Positions 18,598 to 27,513 are shown, counted from the first letter of the stretch. The stretch: DNA of 64,000 nucleotides from Streptomyces phaeolivaceus (GCF_009184865.1 NZ_CP045096.1:7130001-7194000), one strand, 5' to 3'. The notes: generated by a model from the sequence alone, not told the origin. Translations and numbers: made by a program.

Positions 18598-18663
18598 AAC
18601 GGTCAGCGTAACAGCAGGTGGAACCAGATTCCGAACAGGTGTGACTTTGGAGCATGCCTTGAC

Positions 18664-18678
18664 TTGGATTTAGTCCAA
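18664..18678. promoter_or_regulatory. Putative Fur/PerR-type operator
   Basis: TTGGATTTAGTCCAA is an AT-rich dyad in a GC-rich setting, about 70-80 bp upstream of the fur start. The form resembles boxes bound by Streptomyces Fur-family proteins and would fit autoregulation. Confidence 0.5.
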
Positions 18679-18797
18679 TGTAGGATCGGATTCGATCAGG
18701 CGAGGCGTCTTCGGATGGCCGAGGCTTCGGCAAGCACCTGGAGGCCGCCGTCCAGGCTCTGTGCGGCCGGCCGGGGTTGGACCGCTTGCCGTCGAGG

Positions 18798-18832
18798 ACG
18801 GGCCGGGATCTCGTGCGAGGTTCCCGGCCCGT
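18798..18832 (-). terminator. Intrinsic terminator after the CBS gene
   Basis: An 11-bp stem (ACGGGCCGGGA arm) with a 13-nt loop lies about 20 bp after the CBS-domain gene's stop on the minus strand. The remainder of 18598-18850 holds the fur promoter region and no gene that I can support. Confidence 0.65.
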
Positions 18833-18850
18833 TCGCATGCCCGGGGCCCG

Positions 18851-19243
18851 TTATGCCGTCGCGTGCTGCCGGGCCGGGACCCAGCAGCGGATGATGTCGC
18901 GGACCGAGACGATGCCTATCGGGGCGCCCTGGTCGAGGACGATCAGATGACGGAAGCCGCCGTGGGCCATGGCGCCGGCCGCCTCCTCCAGGGTCCAGGA
19001 CGGCGCGGCGAACACGACGTCGTTGGTGGTGTGGGCGTGGGTCCGCTCGGTGTCCGGGTTCTGGCCCAGGCCTACGGAGTTGAGGACGTCGCGTTCGGTC
19101 AGGATGCCGAGTCCGCCGGCGTCCGGGTCGAGGACCACGGCCGCGCCTATCCGGCGAGCCGACATCAGGGCGGCGGCCTGGCGGAGGGTGTGATCGGGGC
19201 CGATGGTGAGGACCACTGTGCTCATGGCGTCGCGGACGAGCAT
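18851..19243 (-). CDS. CBS-domain pair protein
   Basis: This 130-residue protein consists of two CBS motifs. The first (residues 5-58) contains TLRQAAALMSARRIGAAVV and ILTERDV. The second (residues 72-125) contains TLEEAAGAMAHGGFRHLIV and IGIVSVRDI. A standalone CBS pair of this length usually binds adenosine nucleotides and acts as an energy or redox sensor; in other Streptomyces such proteins are linked to stress responses. No partner enzyme is fused. A strong AGGAGGTG ribosome-binding site overlaps the upstream leader at 19252-19260. Confidence 0.88.
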   Translation of the reverse strand: MLVRDAMSTVVLTIGPDHTLRQAAALMSARRIGAAVVLDPDAGGLGILTERDVLNSVGLGQNPDTERTHAHTTNDVVFAAPSWTLEEAAGAMAHGGFRHLIVLDQGAPIGIVSVRDIIRCWVPARQHATA

Positions 19244-19424
19244 GGAGTTCAGCCACCTCCTAGGGAATCCGGTGAACTGCTAGTTCAAGGATTCACAAGT
19301 TCACAAGTGGGGGGACTCTCAATGTGGCAGGTAAAGCGGAGGTCAACAAGGGGGCGTGCGGGGCCAGTTCGGGGCGCCCCGGGATCACTCGGGGGCCCCG
19401 TCCGCATCGGCAGGCGCTGTGCGT

Positions 19425-20225
19425 TCAGTAACGCTGGGTCAGATATCCCAGCATCTCGTCGTGGAGCAGGCCGTTGGAGGCCGCCGCGTTGCCGCTGTGC
19501 GGGCCGGGGCGGCCGTCGAGACCGGTGAAGCTGCCGCCCGCCTCGGTGACGATGATCGCGTTGGCGGCCATGTCCCAGAGGGACAGCTCGGGTTCGGCGC
19601 AGATGTCCACCGCGCCCTCGGCGACCAGCATGTACGGCCAGAAGTCGCCGTACGCGCGCGTGCGCCACACGTCGCGGGTCAGGTCCAGGAAGCCGTTGAG
19701 GTGGCCGCGCTCCTCCCAGCCGCTGAGGGAGGAGTACGCGAAGGAGGCGTCCGAGAGCTTGGCGACGCCGGAGACGCGCAGCCGGGAGGCGGAGCTGAGG
19801 CTGCGGCCGGTGAAGGCGCCGTGGCCCTTCGCGGCCCACCAGCGGCGGCCCAGGGCGGGGGCGGAGACTACGCCGACCACGGGCTGGTAGCCGCCCTCGG
19901 CCGCCTCCATCAGGGAGATCAGGGTGGCCCAGACGGGGACGCCGCGGACGTAGTTCTTGGTGCCGTCGATCGGGTCGACGACCCAGCGGCGGGGGCCGGT
20001 GCCGTCGAGGCCGAACTCCTCGCCGAGGATGGCGTCGCGGGGGCGGGCGCGCTGGAGTTGGCCTCGGATGAGTTCCTCGGCCGCCTTGTCGGCCTCGCTC
20101 ACCGGGGTCATGTCCGGCTTCGTCTCGACCTTCAGGTCGAGGGCCTTGAAGCGGGCCATGGTGGTCGCGTCGGCGGCGTCCGCGAGGACGTGGGCGAAGC
20201 GGAGGTCGTCGAGGTAGTCGGCCAT
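19425..20225 (-). CDS. hisN: Histidinol-phosphatase HisN (inositol monophosphatase family)
   Basis: This 266-residue protein has the IMPase metal-binding set in order: ILGEEFG near residue 65, [15 protein letters not shown] near 80, and [18 protein letters not shown] near 215. The actinobacterial HisN clade of this superfamily dephosphorylates L-histidinol phosphate, the penultimate step of histidine synthesis; that assignment rests on family resemblance and genome position. Other IMPase activities (inositol or fructose phosphates) are possible. It stands alone, with no other his genes nearby. ATG 20225 is chosen because [16 protein letters not shown] is the typical N-terminus. Confidence 0.85.
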   Translation of the reverse strand: MADYLDDLRFAHVLADAADATTMARFKALDLKVETKPDMTPVSEADKAAEELIRGQLQRARPRDAILGEEFGLDGTGPRRWVVDPIDGTKNYVRGVPVWATLISLMEAAEGGYQPVVGVVSAPALGRRWWAAKGHGAFTGRSLSSASRLRVSGVAKLSDASFAYSSLSGWEERGHLNGFLDLTRDVWRTRAYGDFWPYMLVAEGAVDICAEPELSLWDMAANAIIVTEAGGSFTGLDGRPGPHSGNAAASNGLLHDEMLGYLTQRY

Positions 20226-20301
20226 GTGGCGAACGGTATCTGTCGAGGTCGGTACGGGGCTACAGGGGGCCGGGGTCGGTTGGGCGCCCTCCGCCGGGGC
20301 C

Positions 20302-20386
20302 GGGCCGGGCGGGGGTTCGCTCACCGGCGCTCGCGGGGTGCCGCCCGCGCCCACCCGTGCCGCCCCAGCGGCCCGACTGCCCGCAG
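20302..20386. repeat. Dispersed intergenic repeat, family B copy 2
   Basis: This copy matches 16432-16515 over nearly its full length with a few substitutions and one indel. It contains the internal dyad GTGCCGCC/GGCGGCAC-like. Confidence 0.7.
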
Positions 20387-20580
20387 TCATGACAGGCCGC
20401 GGCGCCGCCCCAGTGGCATGAAATGCCCGTAGCCATGACAGCCCGCGGCGCCGCCCCGGCGGTATGGCTGTTCGTGGTTGCGTACGGGAGGGGGCGGTGG
20501 GCACACATGAGGGTGTTGCTGTTGCGTGTTGTTGCCGCGCACGTTGGCTGGAGTGCGCCCCTGGGGGCCGCCGCGAACCC

Positions 20581-20609
20581 TTGACAGTGACTTGATGCGC
20601 GTCAAATCT
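20581..20609 (+). promoter_or_regulatory. Promoter with overlapping dyad upstream of the TetR gene
   Basis: TTGACA (20581-20586) and AAATCT (20604-20609) are spaced by 17 bp. The spacer carries the near-palindrome TTGATGCGCGTCAA (20592-20605). This is where an autoregulating TetR repressor would bind. Confidence 0.5.
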
Positions 20610-20646
20610 GAGGGCCAGAGCCGCCCGCTCGCTTGTTAGGGAGGCG

Positions 20647-21273
20647 ATGATGCCTGCAGCGCGGGAATCCTTGTTGGACGCCGCTTACACGGCGCTGGTG
20701 CGCCGGCCGTGGTCCGCCGTGCGCATGGTGGACGTGGCGGCGGTGGCCGGAGTGTCACGTCAGACGCTGTACAACGAGTTCGGCAGCAAGGAGGGGCTCG
20801 CGCGGGCCCTGGTCAGGAGGGAAGCGGACGGCTATCTGGCGGGCGTCGACCGGGCGCTGGCCGCTCACGCCGACACCCGGGACCGGCTGGCCGCGACCGC
20901 CGAGTGGACCGTGGCGGCCTCCCGGAACAACGCGCTGGTCCGGGCCATGCTCACCGGCTGCTGGGGCGAGCGTCTGCCGGCGCCGACGCTGTCGGCGGTG
21001 CCCTCGTCCTCGGCGGTGCCCGCGCAGCGCCGCGCGGACGGCCCGTTGCCCGCGCCCACCGACTTCGTGGCCCTGGTGCGCGAGCGGGCCGTCGCCGTGC
21101 TGTCCGCGCCCGGCACCCCCAAGTCGGACACCGTGGAGCTGGCCCGGTCCTGCGAACTCGCCGTGCGGATCGCCCTGTCGTGCGTGGCCGCGCCCCCGGG
21201 GGAGGGCGGGGTCACGGACCTCGTGCGGACCGCGCTGCCCCGCCAGTTCGGCCGGCCCCTCAACCACCTGTAG
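20647..21273 (+). CDS. TetR/AcrR family transcriptional regulator
   Basis: This 208-residue protein has a TetR-type HTH at residues 24-55 ([31 protein letters not shown] in pieces: [19 protein letters not shown], then SKEGLARAL). A helical ligand domain follows, with a poorly conserved proline/serine insert near residue 115. GGGAGGCG precedes the ATG-ATG start. It converges on the Gdx-type exporter gene and could control it, although the regulator's own promoter carries the only clear dyad. The ligand is unknown. Confidence 0.88.
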   Translation: MMPAARESLLDAAYTALVRRPWSAVRMVDVAAVAGVSRQTLYNEFGSKEGLARALVRREADGYLAGVDRALAAHADTRDRLAATAEWTVAASRNNALVRAMLTGCWGERLPAPTLSAVPSSSAVPAQRRADGPLPAPTDFVALVRERAVAVLSAPGTPKSDTVELARSCELAVRIALSCVAAPPGEGGVTDLVRTALPRQFGRPLNHL

Positions 21274-21305
21274 CCGGAAGGGGGAACACGGACCGCGGGC
21301 GCGAA

Positions 21306-21629
21306 CTAGTGCGCCGAGCCCGACAGTTGCAGGCCCACGACCCCCACGATCACCAGACTGATCGAGACGATCTTCAGGGTGGACACGATGTCACCGAGGA
21401 AGATCATCCCGTAGATCGCGGTGCCGGCCGCGCCGATGCCCGTCCAGACGGCATAGGCGGGGCCGACGTCGAGCTTCTTGAGCGCCAGGGTCAGCAGGCC
21501 GAAGCTGCCGAGCGCGAAGACGCAGAAGGCGATCGTGGGCCAGAGTCTGGTGAATCCGTGCGAGAGCTTCAGACAGACGGCGAATCCGGTCTCCAGAAGC
21601 CCCGCCACGACCACCAGCAGCCACGCCAT
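21306..21629 (-). CDS. Small multidrug resistance (SMR) exporter, Gdx/SugE type
   Basis: This 107-residue protein has four membrane helices. It carries the essential glutamate in AGLLETGFAVCLK (E13), the KLSHGF loop, and GPAYAVWTGIGAAG in helix 3. The HGF and TGIGA(V/A)G signatures are those of the Gdx (SugE) branch, which exports guanidinium in exchange for protons, rather than the EmrE/Qac drug-pump branch. It works as an antiparallel dimer; no second SMR gene is adjacent, so a homodimer is likely. I saw no guanidine riboswitch in the 130-bp leader. The ATG at 21629 gives the standard length. Confidence 0.88.
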   Translation of the reverse strand: MAWLLVVVAGLLETGFAVCLKLSHGFTRLWPTIAFCVFALGSFGLLTLALKKLDVGPAYAVWTGIGAAGTAIYGMIFLGDIVSTLKIVSISLVIVGVVGLQLSGSAH

Positions 21630-21758
21630 GTCTCGTCCTCCCGTGTCCCCACGTTCCGTGACCGCTTCGTCTGTTCTCGGCTGATCTCGTCTGGTCTGGG
21701 TCCGACTTGGTGCGATTATGCACTTACCGGGTGGACGGGGGCGCAAACAACGCGGAGG

Positions 21759-22772
21759 TCAGTCGCCTTCCCGTCGTTCGCGTGTCGCGAGGAGCCTGCG
21801 CAGAGAGTAAAGGCGGGCCGGGTCCGCGTGTCCGTCCGCCACCCACTGGTCCAGCGCGCAGTCCTGCTCGTCGTGACTGCACGCGCGCGGACAGCCCTCC
21901 GTGCCCGGCACCAGGTCCGGGAACGCGTTGATGACCCGGGACGGGTCGATGTGGGCGAGCCCGAAGGAGCGTACGCCGGGGGTGTCCACCACCCAGCCGC
22001 CGTCCGAGTCCGCGAGGGGGAGGGCCAGTGCCGAGGTCGTGGTGTGCCGGCCCCGGCCCGTCACCGCGTTGACATGGCCCGTCGACCGGCGCAGGTCCTC
22101 CGGGACCAGTGCGTTGACCAGGGTCGTCTTGCCGACGCCCGAGTGGCCCACGAACGCCGTGACCTTGCCGTCGAGGTGTTCGCGTACCCGGCCGGCGGCG
22201 TCGCCCGCCTCCAGCTCCTGGCGGCTCGTCACCACATGGGGGATGTCCAGGTGACCGTAGAGCTCCAGGAGTTTGTCGGGGGAGGCCAGATCCGACTTGG
22301 TCATGACCAGCAGGGGGGTGAGGCCGCCGTCGTAGGCCGCCACCAGGCAGCGGTCGATCAGCCGGGGGCGGGGCTCGGGGTCGGCGAGGGCCGTGACGAT
22401 GGCGAGCTGGTCGGCGTTGGCGACGACGACGCGCTCGTACGGGTCGTCGTCGTCGGCCGTGCGGCGCAGCACCGACGCACGGTCGGCGATGCGGACGATC
22501 CGCGCGAGGGTGTCCTTCTTGCCGGAGAGGTCGCCGACCAGGGCGACGGTGTCGCCGACGACGGCCGCCTTCCGGCCCAGTTCACGGGCCTTCATCGCCA
22601 TCACCACACGGTCCTCGACCAGACAGGTCAGCCGGCCGCGGTCGACGGTGAGGACCATGCCCTCGGCGGCGTCCTCGTGCTTCGGGCGGATGTGCGTACG
22701 GGGACGGTTGCCCTTGCGGTTCGGGCGGCTGCGGATGTCGTCCTCGTCGGTGTGCTTGCCGTAACGGCGCAT
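21759..22772 (-). CDS. rsgA: Ribosome small subunit-dependent GTPase RsgA
   Basis: This 337-residue protein has an N-terminal OB-like region (residues 40-100). The circularly permuted GTPase order follows: LLVMTKSDLAS (G4), then FVGHSGVGKTTLVNAL (G1), then WVVDTPGVRSFG (G3). The C-terminal zinc site reads CPRACSHDEQDC. RsgA checks and releases factors during late 30S ribosome assembly. It lies 16 bp downstream of aroA on the same strand, so the two are probably co-transcribed. The basic head (RSRPNRKGNRPRTHIRPK) is typical of actinobacterial members. Confidence 0.93.
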   Translation of the reverse strand: MRRYGKHTDEDDIRSRPNRKGNRPRTHIRPKHEDAAEGMVLTVDRGRLTCLVEDRVVMAMKARELGRKAAVVGDTVALVGDLSGKKDTLARIVRIADRASVLRRTADDDDPYERVVVANADQLAIVTALADPEPRPRLIDRCLVAAYDGGLTPLLVMTKSDLASPDKLLELYGHLDIPHVVTSRQELEAGDAAGRVREHLDGKVTAFVGHSGVGKTTLVNALVPEDLRRSTGHVNAVTGRGRHTTTSALALPLADSDGGWVVDTPGVRSFGLAHIDPSRVINAFPDLVPGTEGCPRACSHDEQDCALDQWVADGHADPARLYSLRRLLATRERREGD

Positions 22773-22788
22773 GATCCCGGTCCGCCCG

Positions 22789-24120
22789 TCAGTTCTTCCC
22801 GAGCATCCCGGCCCACAGTTCGGTGAAGTCGGGCAGGGTCTTGGCCGTCGTCGCCACGTTCTCGATCCGTACGCCCTCCACGGCCAGGCCGATGATCGCA
22901 CCGGCGGTGGCCATGCGGTGGTCGTCGTAGGTGTGGAAGTCACCGCCGTGCAGCGGGCGCGGGCGGATGTGGAGGCCGTCGGCGGTCTCGGTGACATCGC
23001 CGCCGAGTTCGTTGATCTCCTTGGTGAGCGCGGCCAGGCGGTCCGTCTCGTGGAGACGGAGGTGGGCGACGCCGCGCAGGGTCGAGGGGGAGTCGGCCAG
23101 GGCGGCGACCGCCGCGATGCCGGGGGTCAGTTCGCCGACCTCGCCGAGGTCCACGTCGATGCCGTGGATCGCGCCCGAACCGGTGAACACCAGTCCGTAC
23201 TCCGTCAGTTCGCAGATGCCGCCCATCTCCGTGAAGATCTCGCGGAGCTGGTCACCGGGCTGGGTGGTGCGCGCGGGCCAGTCGGGGACGACGATCTTGC
23301 CGCCGGTCACCAGGGCCGCCGCGAGGAACGGCTGGGCGTTGGAGAGATCCGGCTCGATCGTCAGGTCGCGGCCCAGCAGGGCGCCCGGTGTGACCCGCCA
23401 GACGTTCGGCTCGCCGCCCGACTCCGGGGTGTCCACCTGCGCGCCGACCGAGCGCAGCATGTCGACCGTCATCCGGATGTGCGGGAGGGAGGGGAGCGTC
23501 GCGCCGATGTGGCGGACCTCGACGCCCTGGTTGAAGCGGGGGGCCGAGAGCAGGAGGGCGCTCACGAACTGCGAGGACGAGGACGCGTCGATCGCCACCG
23601 GGCCGCCGTCGAGGGCGCCGCCGCCGTGCACCGTCAGCGGGAGGGCGCCCCGGCCGTCGTCGTCGATCCGGGCGCCGAGGACGCGCAGGGCGTCGATCAC
23701 GCCGTTCAGCGGGCGCTCGTAGGAGCGGGGGTCGCCGTCGAAGCGGATGGGGCCGTCGGCGAGGGCGGCGACCGGGGGGAGGAAGCGCATGACCGTGCCG
23801 GCGTTGCCGACGTCCACCGTGGCCGGGCCGTGCAGACCGGTGGGCAGCACGCGCCAGGCCTCGCCGGAGCCGCCCGCGCCGGACGAACTGGAGGAGACGG
23901 TCTCCTCGATGCCGACGCCCATCGCGCGCAGCGCCGCCGCCATCAGGAGGGTGTCGCGGGAGCGGAGGGGGCGGCGCAGCCAGCCTGGCTCGCTCGCGAG
24001 GGCGGCGAGGACGAGGGCGCGGTTGGTGACCGACTTGGACCCCGGGACGTGGACCGTCGCGTCGACGGCTCCGCTCGCGGTGGGGGCGGGCCAGAGGGCG
24101 GGCTGTGCGTTCAGGGCCAT
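22789..24120 (-). CDS. aroA: 3-phosphoshikimate 1-carboxyvinyltransferase (EPSP synthase)
   Basis: This 443-residue protein makes 5-enolpyruvylshikimate-3-phosphate from shikimate-3-phosphate and PEP (shikimate pathway). Visible active-site motifs are [13 protein letters not shown] near residue 25, [17 protein letters not shown] near 100, [14 protein letters not shown] near 130, [12 protein letters not shown] near 360 and [10 protein letters not shown] near 400. The loop equivalent to E. coli GNAGTAMRPL has F in place of P, as I recall for actinobacterial enzymes. A serine/glycine run ([11 protein letters not shown], about residue 78) is a small insertion. It is upstream of rsgA. Confidence 0.95.
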   Translation of the reverse strand: MALNAQPALWPAPTASGAVDATVHVPGSKSVTNRALVLAALASEPGWLRRPLRSRDTLLMAAALRAMGVGIEETVSSSSSGAGGSGEAWRVLPTGLHGPATVDVGNAGTVMRFLPPVAALADGPIRFDGDPRSYERPLNGVIDALRVLGARIDDDGRGALPLTVHGGGALDGGPVAIDASSSSQFVSALLLSAPRFNQGVEVRHIGATLPSLPHIRMTVDMLRSVGAQVDTPESGGEPNVWRVTPGALLGRDLTIEPDLSNAQPFLAAALVTGGKIVVPDWPARTTQPGDQLREIFTEMGGICELTEYGLVFTGSGAIHGIDVDLGEVGELTPGIAAVAALADSPSTLRGVAHLRLHETDRLAALTKEINELGGDVTETADGLHIRPRPLHGGDFHTYDDHRMATAGAIIGLAVEGVRIENVATTAKTLPDFTELWAGMLGKN

Positions 24121-24180
24121 GCGGCCACTTTAGTAGGGGTTCGCCCAAGGGGGTGCCTCGTGATCGCCGTGGGCGGGCGC

Positions 24181-24253
24181 GGGTCCGGTGGGGCTTCTCG
24201 CGCCCACGCGGCGGAGCCGCAAATCGATACGCCCGCGCCCCTTCAGGGGCGCG
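24181..24253. repeat. Dispersed intergenic repeat, family A copy 1
   Basis: This copy contains GGTCCGGTGGGGCTTCTCGC, identical to 42342-42361, followed by a GCGGCGGAGCCGC hairpin and GCGCCCCTTCAGGGGCGC. It fills the gap between the M50-like gene and aroA, which holds nothing else. Confidence 0.75.
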
Positions 24254-24280
24254 CACCTCGACCCCGGACTTTGAACGTTC

Positions 24281-25003
24281 TCAGAGGTTCAGGAGCCATC
24301 GGCCGCCGCCCATCAGGGCGCACAGCGACACCACGTGGAACATCACGAGCCAGACCGTCGCCGGGAGGTGGGTCAGGCGGGAGAGCTGGTCGGCGTCGGA
24401 GTCGCCGGCGCCGCCGCGCCTGCGCTTGGCCTGGAGTTCGAAGGCCGGGCGTACGCCGCCGAGAAGGAGGAACCAGACGACCGCGTAGGCGAAAGCGGCC
24501 TGTACCTGGGGGCCCGCCAGCCAGGAGACGACGACGAAGGTGCCGCCGGTGAGGAGCACGGTCAGGGCGCCGTAGGCGTTGCGGATCATCACCAGCATCG
24601 CGACCAGCAGGATCGTGGAGAGCCAGAGGAGGAGGGTGATGCGGCCGGAGCCGAGGAGGGCGGCGCCGCCGAGGCCGAGGAGCGGGGGCGCGGTGTAGCC
24701 GGCGGCGGCGGTGAGGATCATGCCGAGGCCGGTGGGCTTGCCGCGGCTGACCGTGAGCCCGCTGGTGTCGGAGTGCAGCCGGATGCCGGTGAGGGTGCGG
24801 CCGGTGAGCAGCGCGATCAGTCCGTGGCCGCCCTCGTGCGCGATGGTGATGGCGTTGCGCGAGAGCCGCCAGACGCCGTGCGGGACGATCGCCGCGAGGG
24901 CGGCGACGGCGGTGGCTATGACCACCCAGAGGTCGGGGTCGGGCTGGGTGCCGAAGACCTCGTCCCACAGGGAGGCCAGCGAGGTGGCTGCGGTGCTTTC
25001 CAT
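24281..25003 (-). CDS. M50-like membrane metallopeptidase family protein
   Basis: This 240-residue protein has about six hydrophobic segments. It carries HEGGHGLIALLTGRTLTGI near residue 56, the HExxH zinc site inside a membrane segment as in site-2-protease-like (M50/peptidase_M50B) proteins. A second conserved stretch (MIRNAYGALTVLLTGG, about residue 140) holds an N where M50 enzymes carry the third ligand region, so activity is not certain. The ATG at 25003 gives a sensible cytosolic head. It is divergent from the SRAP gene with 105 bp between. Confidence 0.8.
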   Translation of the reverse strand: MESTAATSLASLWDEVFGTQPDPDLWVVIATAVAALAAIVPHGVWRLSRNAITIAHEGGHGLIALLTGRTLTGIRLHSDTSGLTVSRGKPTGLGMILTAAAGYTAPPLLGLGGAALLGSGRITLLLWLSTILLVAMLVMIRNAYGALTVLLTGGTFVVVSWLAGPQVQAAFAYAVVWFLLLGGVRPAFELQAKRRRGGAGDSDADQLSRLTHLPATVWLVMFHVVSLCALMGGGRWLLNL

Positions 25004-25108
25004 GTTCTGCGGTGGCTCCTCGGGGTCGCGGTCCACAGGGGCTGGCGCGGAGCGCCATCGTCGGGTGGTGGTGGTCGGGTGACGGGTGGGCCTGGCAGTG
25101 TGGCACTT

Positions 25109-25924
25109 ATGTGCGGACGGTATGCGTCGAGTCGTAGGCCCGAGGATCTCGCAGGAATCTTTGAGATCGAGAAGTGGGAGCCGGAGGAGACCCTGGAGCC
25201 GGATTACAACGTCGCTCCGACCAAAGAGGTCCACGCGGTGCTCGACCGCCCTCTGAAGGACGCCGACGACAAGAAGCCGGTTCGCCAGTTGCGGAAGCTG
25301 AAGTGGGGTCTGGTCCCTTCCTGGTCCAAGAGCCCCGAGGGCGCCGCCCGGATGATCAACGCCCGTGCGGAGACCGTGCACGAGAAGCCGTCGTTCCGCC
25401 GGGCCTTCGCCACCCGGCGGTGCATCCTGCCCGCCGACGGCTATTTCGAGTGGGTCACCGGCAAGGGGGAGCGCGATCTGGAGGTCGAGGGGAAGAAGAA
25501 GCGCCCGCGCAAGCAGCCGTACTTCGTGCTCCCGGCGGACGGGTCGGTCTTCGCGATGGCCGGGCTGTACGAGTTCTGGCGGGACCGGACCCTCCCGGAC
25601 GACCACCCGGGGGCCTGGTGGGTCACCTGCTCGGTGATCACGACGGAGGCCGAGACGACCCCGCTGGCGGTGGCCCCCGCCGACGGCCCGCACGCGTTGG
25701 CCGAGATCCATCCCCGGATGCCCCTGATGCTCACGCCCGACCGCTGGGACGGTTGGCTCGATCCGGCCCGTACGGACCTCGACGACCTGCGCGGGCTGCT
25801 CGCACCGCCGCCCACCGGGCTGATGCGCGCCTACCCGGTCTCCACGGCCGTCAGCAACGTCCGCAACAACAGCCCGGAGCTGCTGACGGAGCTGGAGGGG
25901 CCCGAGGAGGGCACACTCTTCTGA
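25109..25924 (+). CDS. SRAP domain protein (YedK/HMCES family)
   Basis: This 271-residue protein begins MCGRYASS. The cysteine exposed after Met removal (Cys2) is the catalytic residue that crosslinks to abasic sites in single-stranded DNA. Further family motifs are DYNVAPTKE near residue 33, LKWGLVPSW near 66, MINARAETV near 85, CILPADGYFEW near 108 and AEIHPRMPLML near 205. SRAP proteins shield abasic sites at replication forks. A lysine/arginine-rich insert (GKKKRPRKQ, about 127) may help DNA contact. It is nearly contiguous with the hydrolase gene. Confidence 0.92.
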   Translation: MCGRYASSRRPEDLAGIFEIEKWEPEETLEPDYNVAPTKEVHAVLDRPLKDADDKKPVRQLRKLKWGLVPSWSKSPEGAARMINARAETVHEKPSFRRAFATRRCILPADGYFEWVTGKGERDLEVEGKKKRPRKQPYFVLPADGSVFAMAGLYEFWRDRTLPDDHPGAWWVTCSVITTEAETTPLAVAPADGPHALAEIHPRMPLMLTPDRWDGWLDPARTDLDDLRGLLAPPPTGLMRAYPVSTAVSNVRNNSPELLTELEGPEEGTLF

Positions 25925-25925
25925 C

Positions 25926-26573
25926 GTGACCGGGATCGAGGCAGCAGTGAGGGAAGAGATCGACACCGAGGCCGGGACGGCCCGTGTCGGCTGGTACGAG
26001 GCCGCGCGGCCGAATTTCGTCCTAGCCGTCTCCCATGGCGCCGGTGGCGGGATCGAGGCGCGTGATCTTCAGGCCCTCGCCGCGGTGCTCCCGGCGCACG
26101 GGGTGACCGTCGCGCTGGTGGAGCAGCCGTGGCGGGTGGCCGGGAAGAAGCTGGCGCCCGCGCCGAGGACGCTGGACGTGGGCTGGCGGGGGCTGTGGCC
26201 CGCGGTGGCGAAGCCGGGGCTGCCGGTGATCGCGGGCGGGCGCAGCGCCGGTGCCCGGGTGGCCTGCCGTACGGCGACGGAGCTGGGCGCGGCGGCCGTA
26301 CTGGCGCTGAGCTTTCCGCTGCATCCGCCGGGGAAGCCGGAGAAGTCGCGGGCGGACGAGCTGCTCGGGGCCGGGGTGCCCACGCTCGTCGTCCAGGGCG
26401 GGAACGATCCGTTCGGGCGGCCCGAGGAGTTCCCGGAGGGCTCGTACGGGCTCGTGGAGGTGCCGTACGGCGATCACGGGTTCGTGGTGCCGAAGCGGGC
26501 GCCCCTCGGGCAGGAGGAGGCTCTCTCGGTGATCACCGACGGTGTCGTGGAGTGGATCGCGTCACTCGGATGA
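25926..26573 (+). CDS. Alpha/beta-hydrolase family protein (dienelactone-hydrolase-like)
   Basis: This 215-residue protein has an oxyanion stretch [15 protein letters not shown] near residue 35, a nucleophile elbow [10 protein letters not shown] near 105, an acid at [14 protein letters not shown] near 160 and a catalytic-type histidine in YGDHGFVVP near 182. The Ser-Asp-His triad therefore appears complete. It starts at GTG only 1 bp after the SRAP stop, so the two are probably co-transcribed. The substrate is unknown. GTG 25950 is an alternative start. Confidence 0.8.
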   Translation: MTGIEAAVREEIDTEAGTARVGWYEAARPNFVLAVSHGAGGGIEARDLQALAAVLPAHGVTVALVEQPWRVAGKKLAPAPRTLDVGWRGLWPAVAKPGLPVIAGGRSAGARVACRTATELGAAAVLALSFPLHPPGKPEKSRADELLGAGVPTLVVQGGNDPFGRPEEFPEGSYGLVEVPYGDHGFVVPKRAPLGQEEALSVITDGVVEWIASLG

Positions 26574-26591
26574 CGGGCCGGGCGGCGGCCG

Positions 26592-26617
26592 GGAATGCGG
26601 AGCGGCGGGCCTCTGTT
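26592..26617 (+). promoter_or_regulatory. SigR-dependent promoter (sigRp2 type)
   Basis: GGAAT, 18 bp, then GTT: the exact -35/-10 form recognised by SigR. It lies about 60 bp upstream of the extended (sigR-prime) start, consistent with the known positive autoregulation of sigR. Confidence 0.85.
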
Positions 26618-26676
26618 GTGCGGATCAGACAGCGCGAAAGAGCGTGCTGACCGCCGTAGGAGAGGAAGTCCGCCGC

Positions 26677-26841
26677 ATGGGTTCGACCTATTGCCCGAGC
26701 CGTAGCAGCCGCGCTGACCTGGACTGGACGGTGCTGCACGCGGCCAAGAGCGGCCCTGTACGGGCGGCGGCGGGCATGGATCGTCGTCTATCCTCCGATT
26801 CTGGTGGTACCGGTTTCGGTATCGCACAGACGCTGGAGGAG
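26677..26841 (+). other. N-terminal extension giving the sigR-prime isoform
   Basis: An ATG at 26677 ([17 protein letters not shown]) opens a frame continuous with sigR. It adds exactly 55 residues before the GTG at 26842. In S. coelicolor the stress-induced, Clp-degraded isoform of SigR is likewise 55 residues longer. The extension is followed by no stop before the sigma domain. Confidence 0.75.
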
Positions 26842-27513
26842 GTGGGTCCGGTCACTGGGACCGACGCAGGGACCGAACGGGGCCAGGCGGAGCAGCCCGA
26901 GGGCACCGAGACCGCCGCGGAGCGCAGTGCCCGTTTCGAGCGGGACGCTCTGGAATTCCTCGACCAGATGTACTCGGCCGCGCTGCGGATGACGCGCAAC
27001 CCGGCCGACGCCGAGGACCTGGTGCAGGAGACGTACGCGAAGGCGTACGCGTCCTTCCACCAGTTCCGCGAGGGCACCAATCTCAAGGCCTGGCTGTACC
27101 GCATCCTCACGAACACCTTCATCAACTCGTACCGCAAGAAGCAGCGCGAACCCCAGCGCTCGGCGGCCGAGGAGATCGAGGACTGGCAGCTGGCGCGCGC
27201 CGAGTCGCACATGTCGACCGGGCTGCGCTCCGCCGAGTCGCAGGCGCTCGATCACCTGCCCGACTCGGATGTGAAGGAAGCGCTGCAGGCGATCCCCGAG
27301 GAGTTCCGCATCGCCGTCTATCTCGCCGATGTCGAGGGCTTTGCGTACAAGGAGATCGCCGACATCATGGGGACACCCATCGGTACGGTGATGTCCCGGC
27401 TGCACCGGGGCCGCCGTCAACTGCGCGGCATGCTCGAGGACTACGCCCGTGACCGAGGGCTCGTCCCGGCGGGCGCGGGAGAGTCGAACGAAGCGAAAGG
27501 CTCGGGCTCATGA
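26842..27513 (+). CDS. sigR: ECF sigma factor SigR (thiol-oxidative stress)
   Basis: This 223-residue sigma factor has region 2 at about residues 35-105 ([38 protein letters not shown]) and region 4 near 150-205 ([38 protein letters not shown]). It directs transcription of thioredoxin, mycothiol and proteolysis genes under disulfide stress and is held by RsrA. Its stop overlaps the rsrA start (ATGA), so the pair is translationally coupled. The GTG at 26842 is chosen because the upstream ATG would give the known 55-residue longer isoform. Autoregulation is shown by the promoter at 26592. Confidence 0.95.
   Translation: MGPVTGTDAGTERGQAEQPEGTETAAERSARFERDALEFLDQMYSAALRMTRNPADAEDLVQETYAKAYASFHQFREGTNLKAWLYRILTNTFINSYRKKQREPQRSAAEEIEDWQLARAESHMSTGLRSAESQALDHLPDSDVKEALQAIPEEFRIAVYLADVEGFAYKEIADIMGTPIGTVMSRLHRGRRQLRGMLEDYARDRGLVPAGAGESNEAKGSGS

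Larger units (their letters stand above)
20226..20646. other. Intergenic region with repeats and a TetR promoter
   Basis: This 421-bp gap has no gene I can support. It holds family-B repeat copy 2 (20302-20386) and a local duplication (about 42 bp, 20380-20420 against 20425-20466, sharing GCGGCGCCGCCCC). A possible promoter with an operator lies at 20581-20609. Confidence 0.6.

Noticed and set aside
20507..20587. A 26-codon ORF ([16 protein letters not shown]...) upstream of the TetR gene, resembling a leader peptide
   Set aside because: There is no tandem regulatory codon run and no attenuator hairpin pair, and it ends inside the predicted promoter; support is too weak.
21630..21758. A guanidine riboswitch upstream of the Gdx-type exporter
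   Set aside because: Neither the paired ACGR hairpins of class II nor the class I conserved core could be found by eye.
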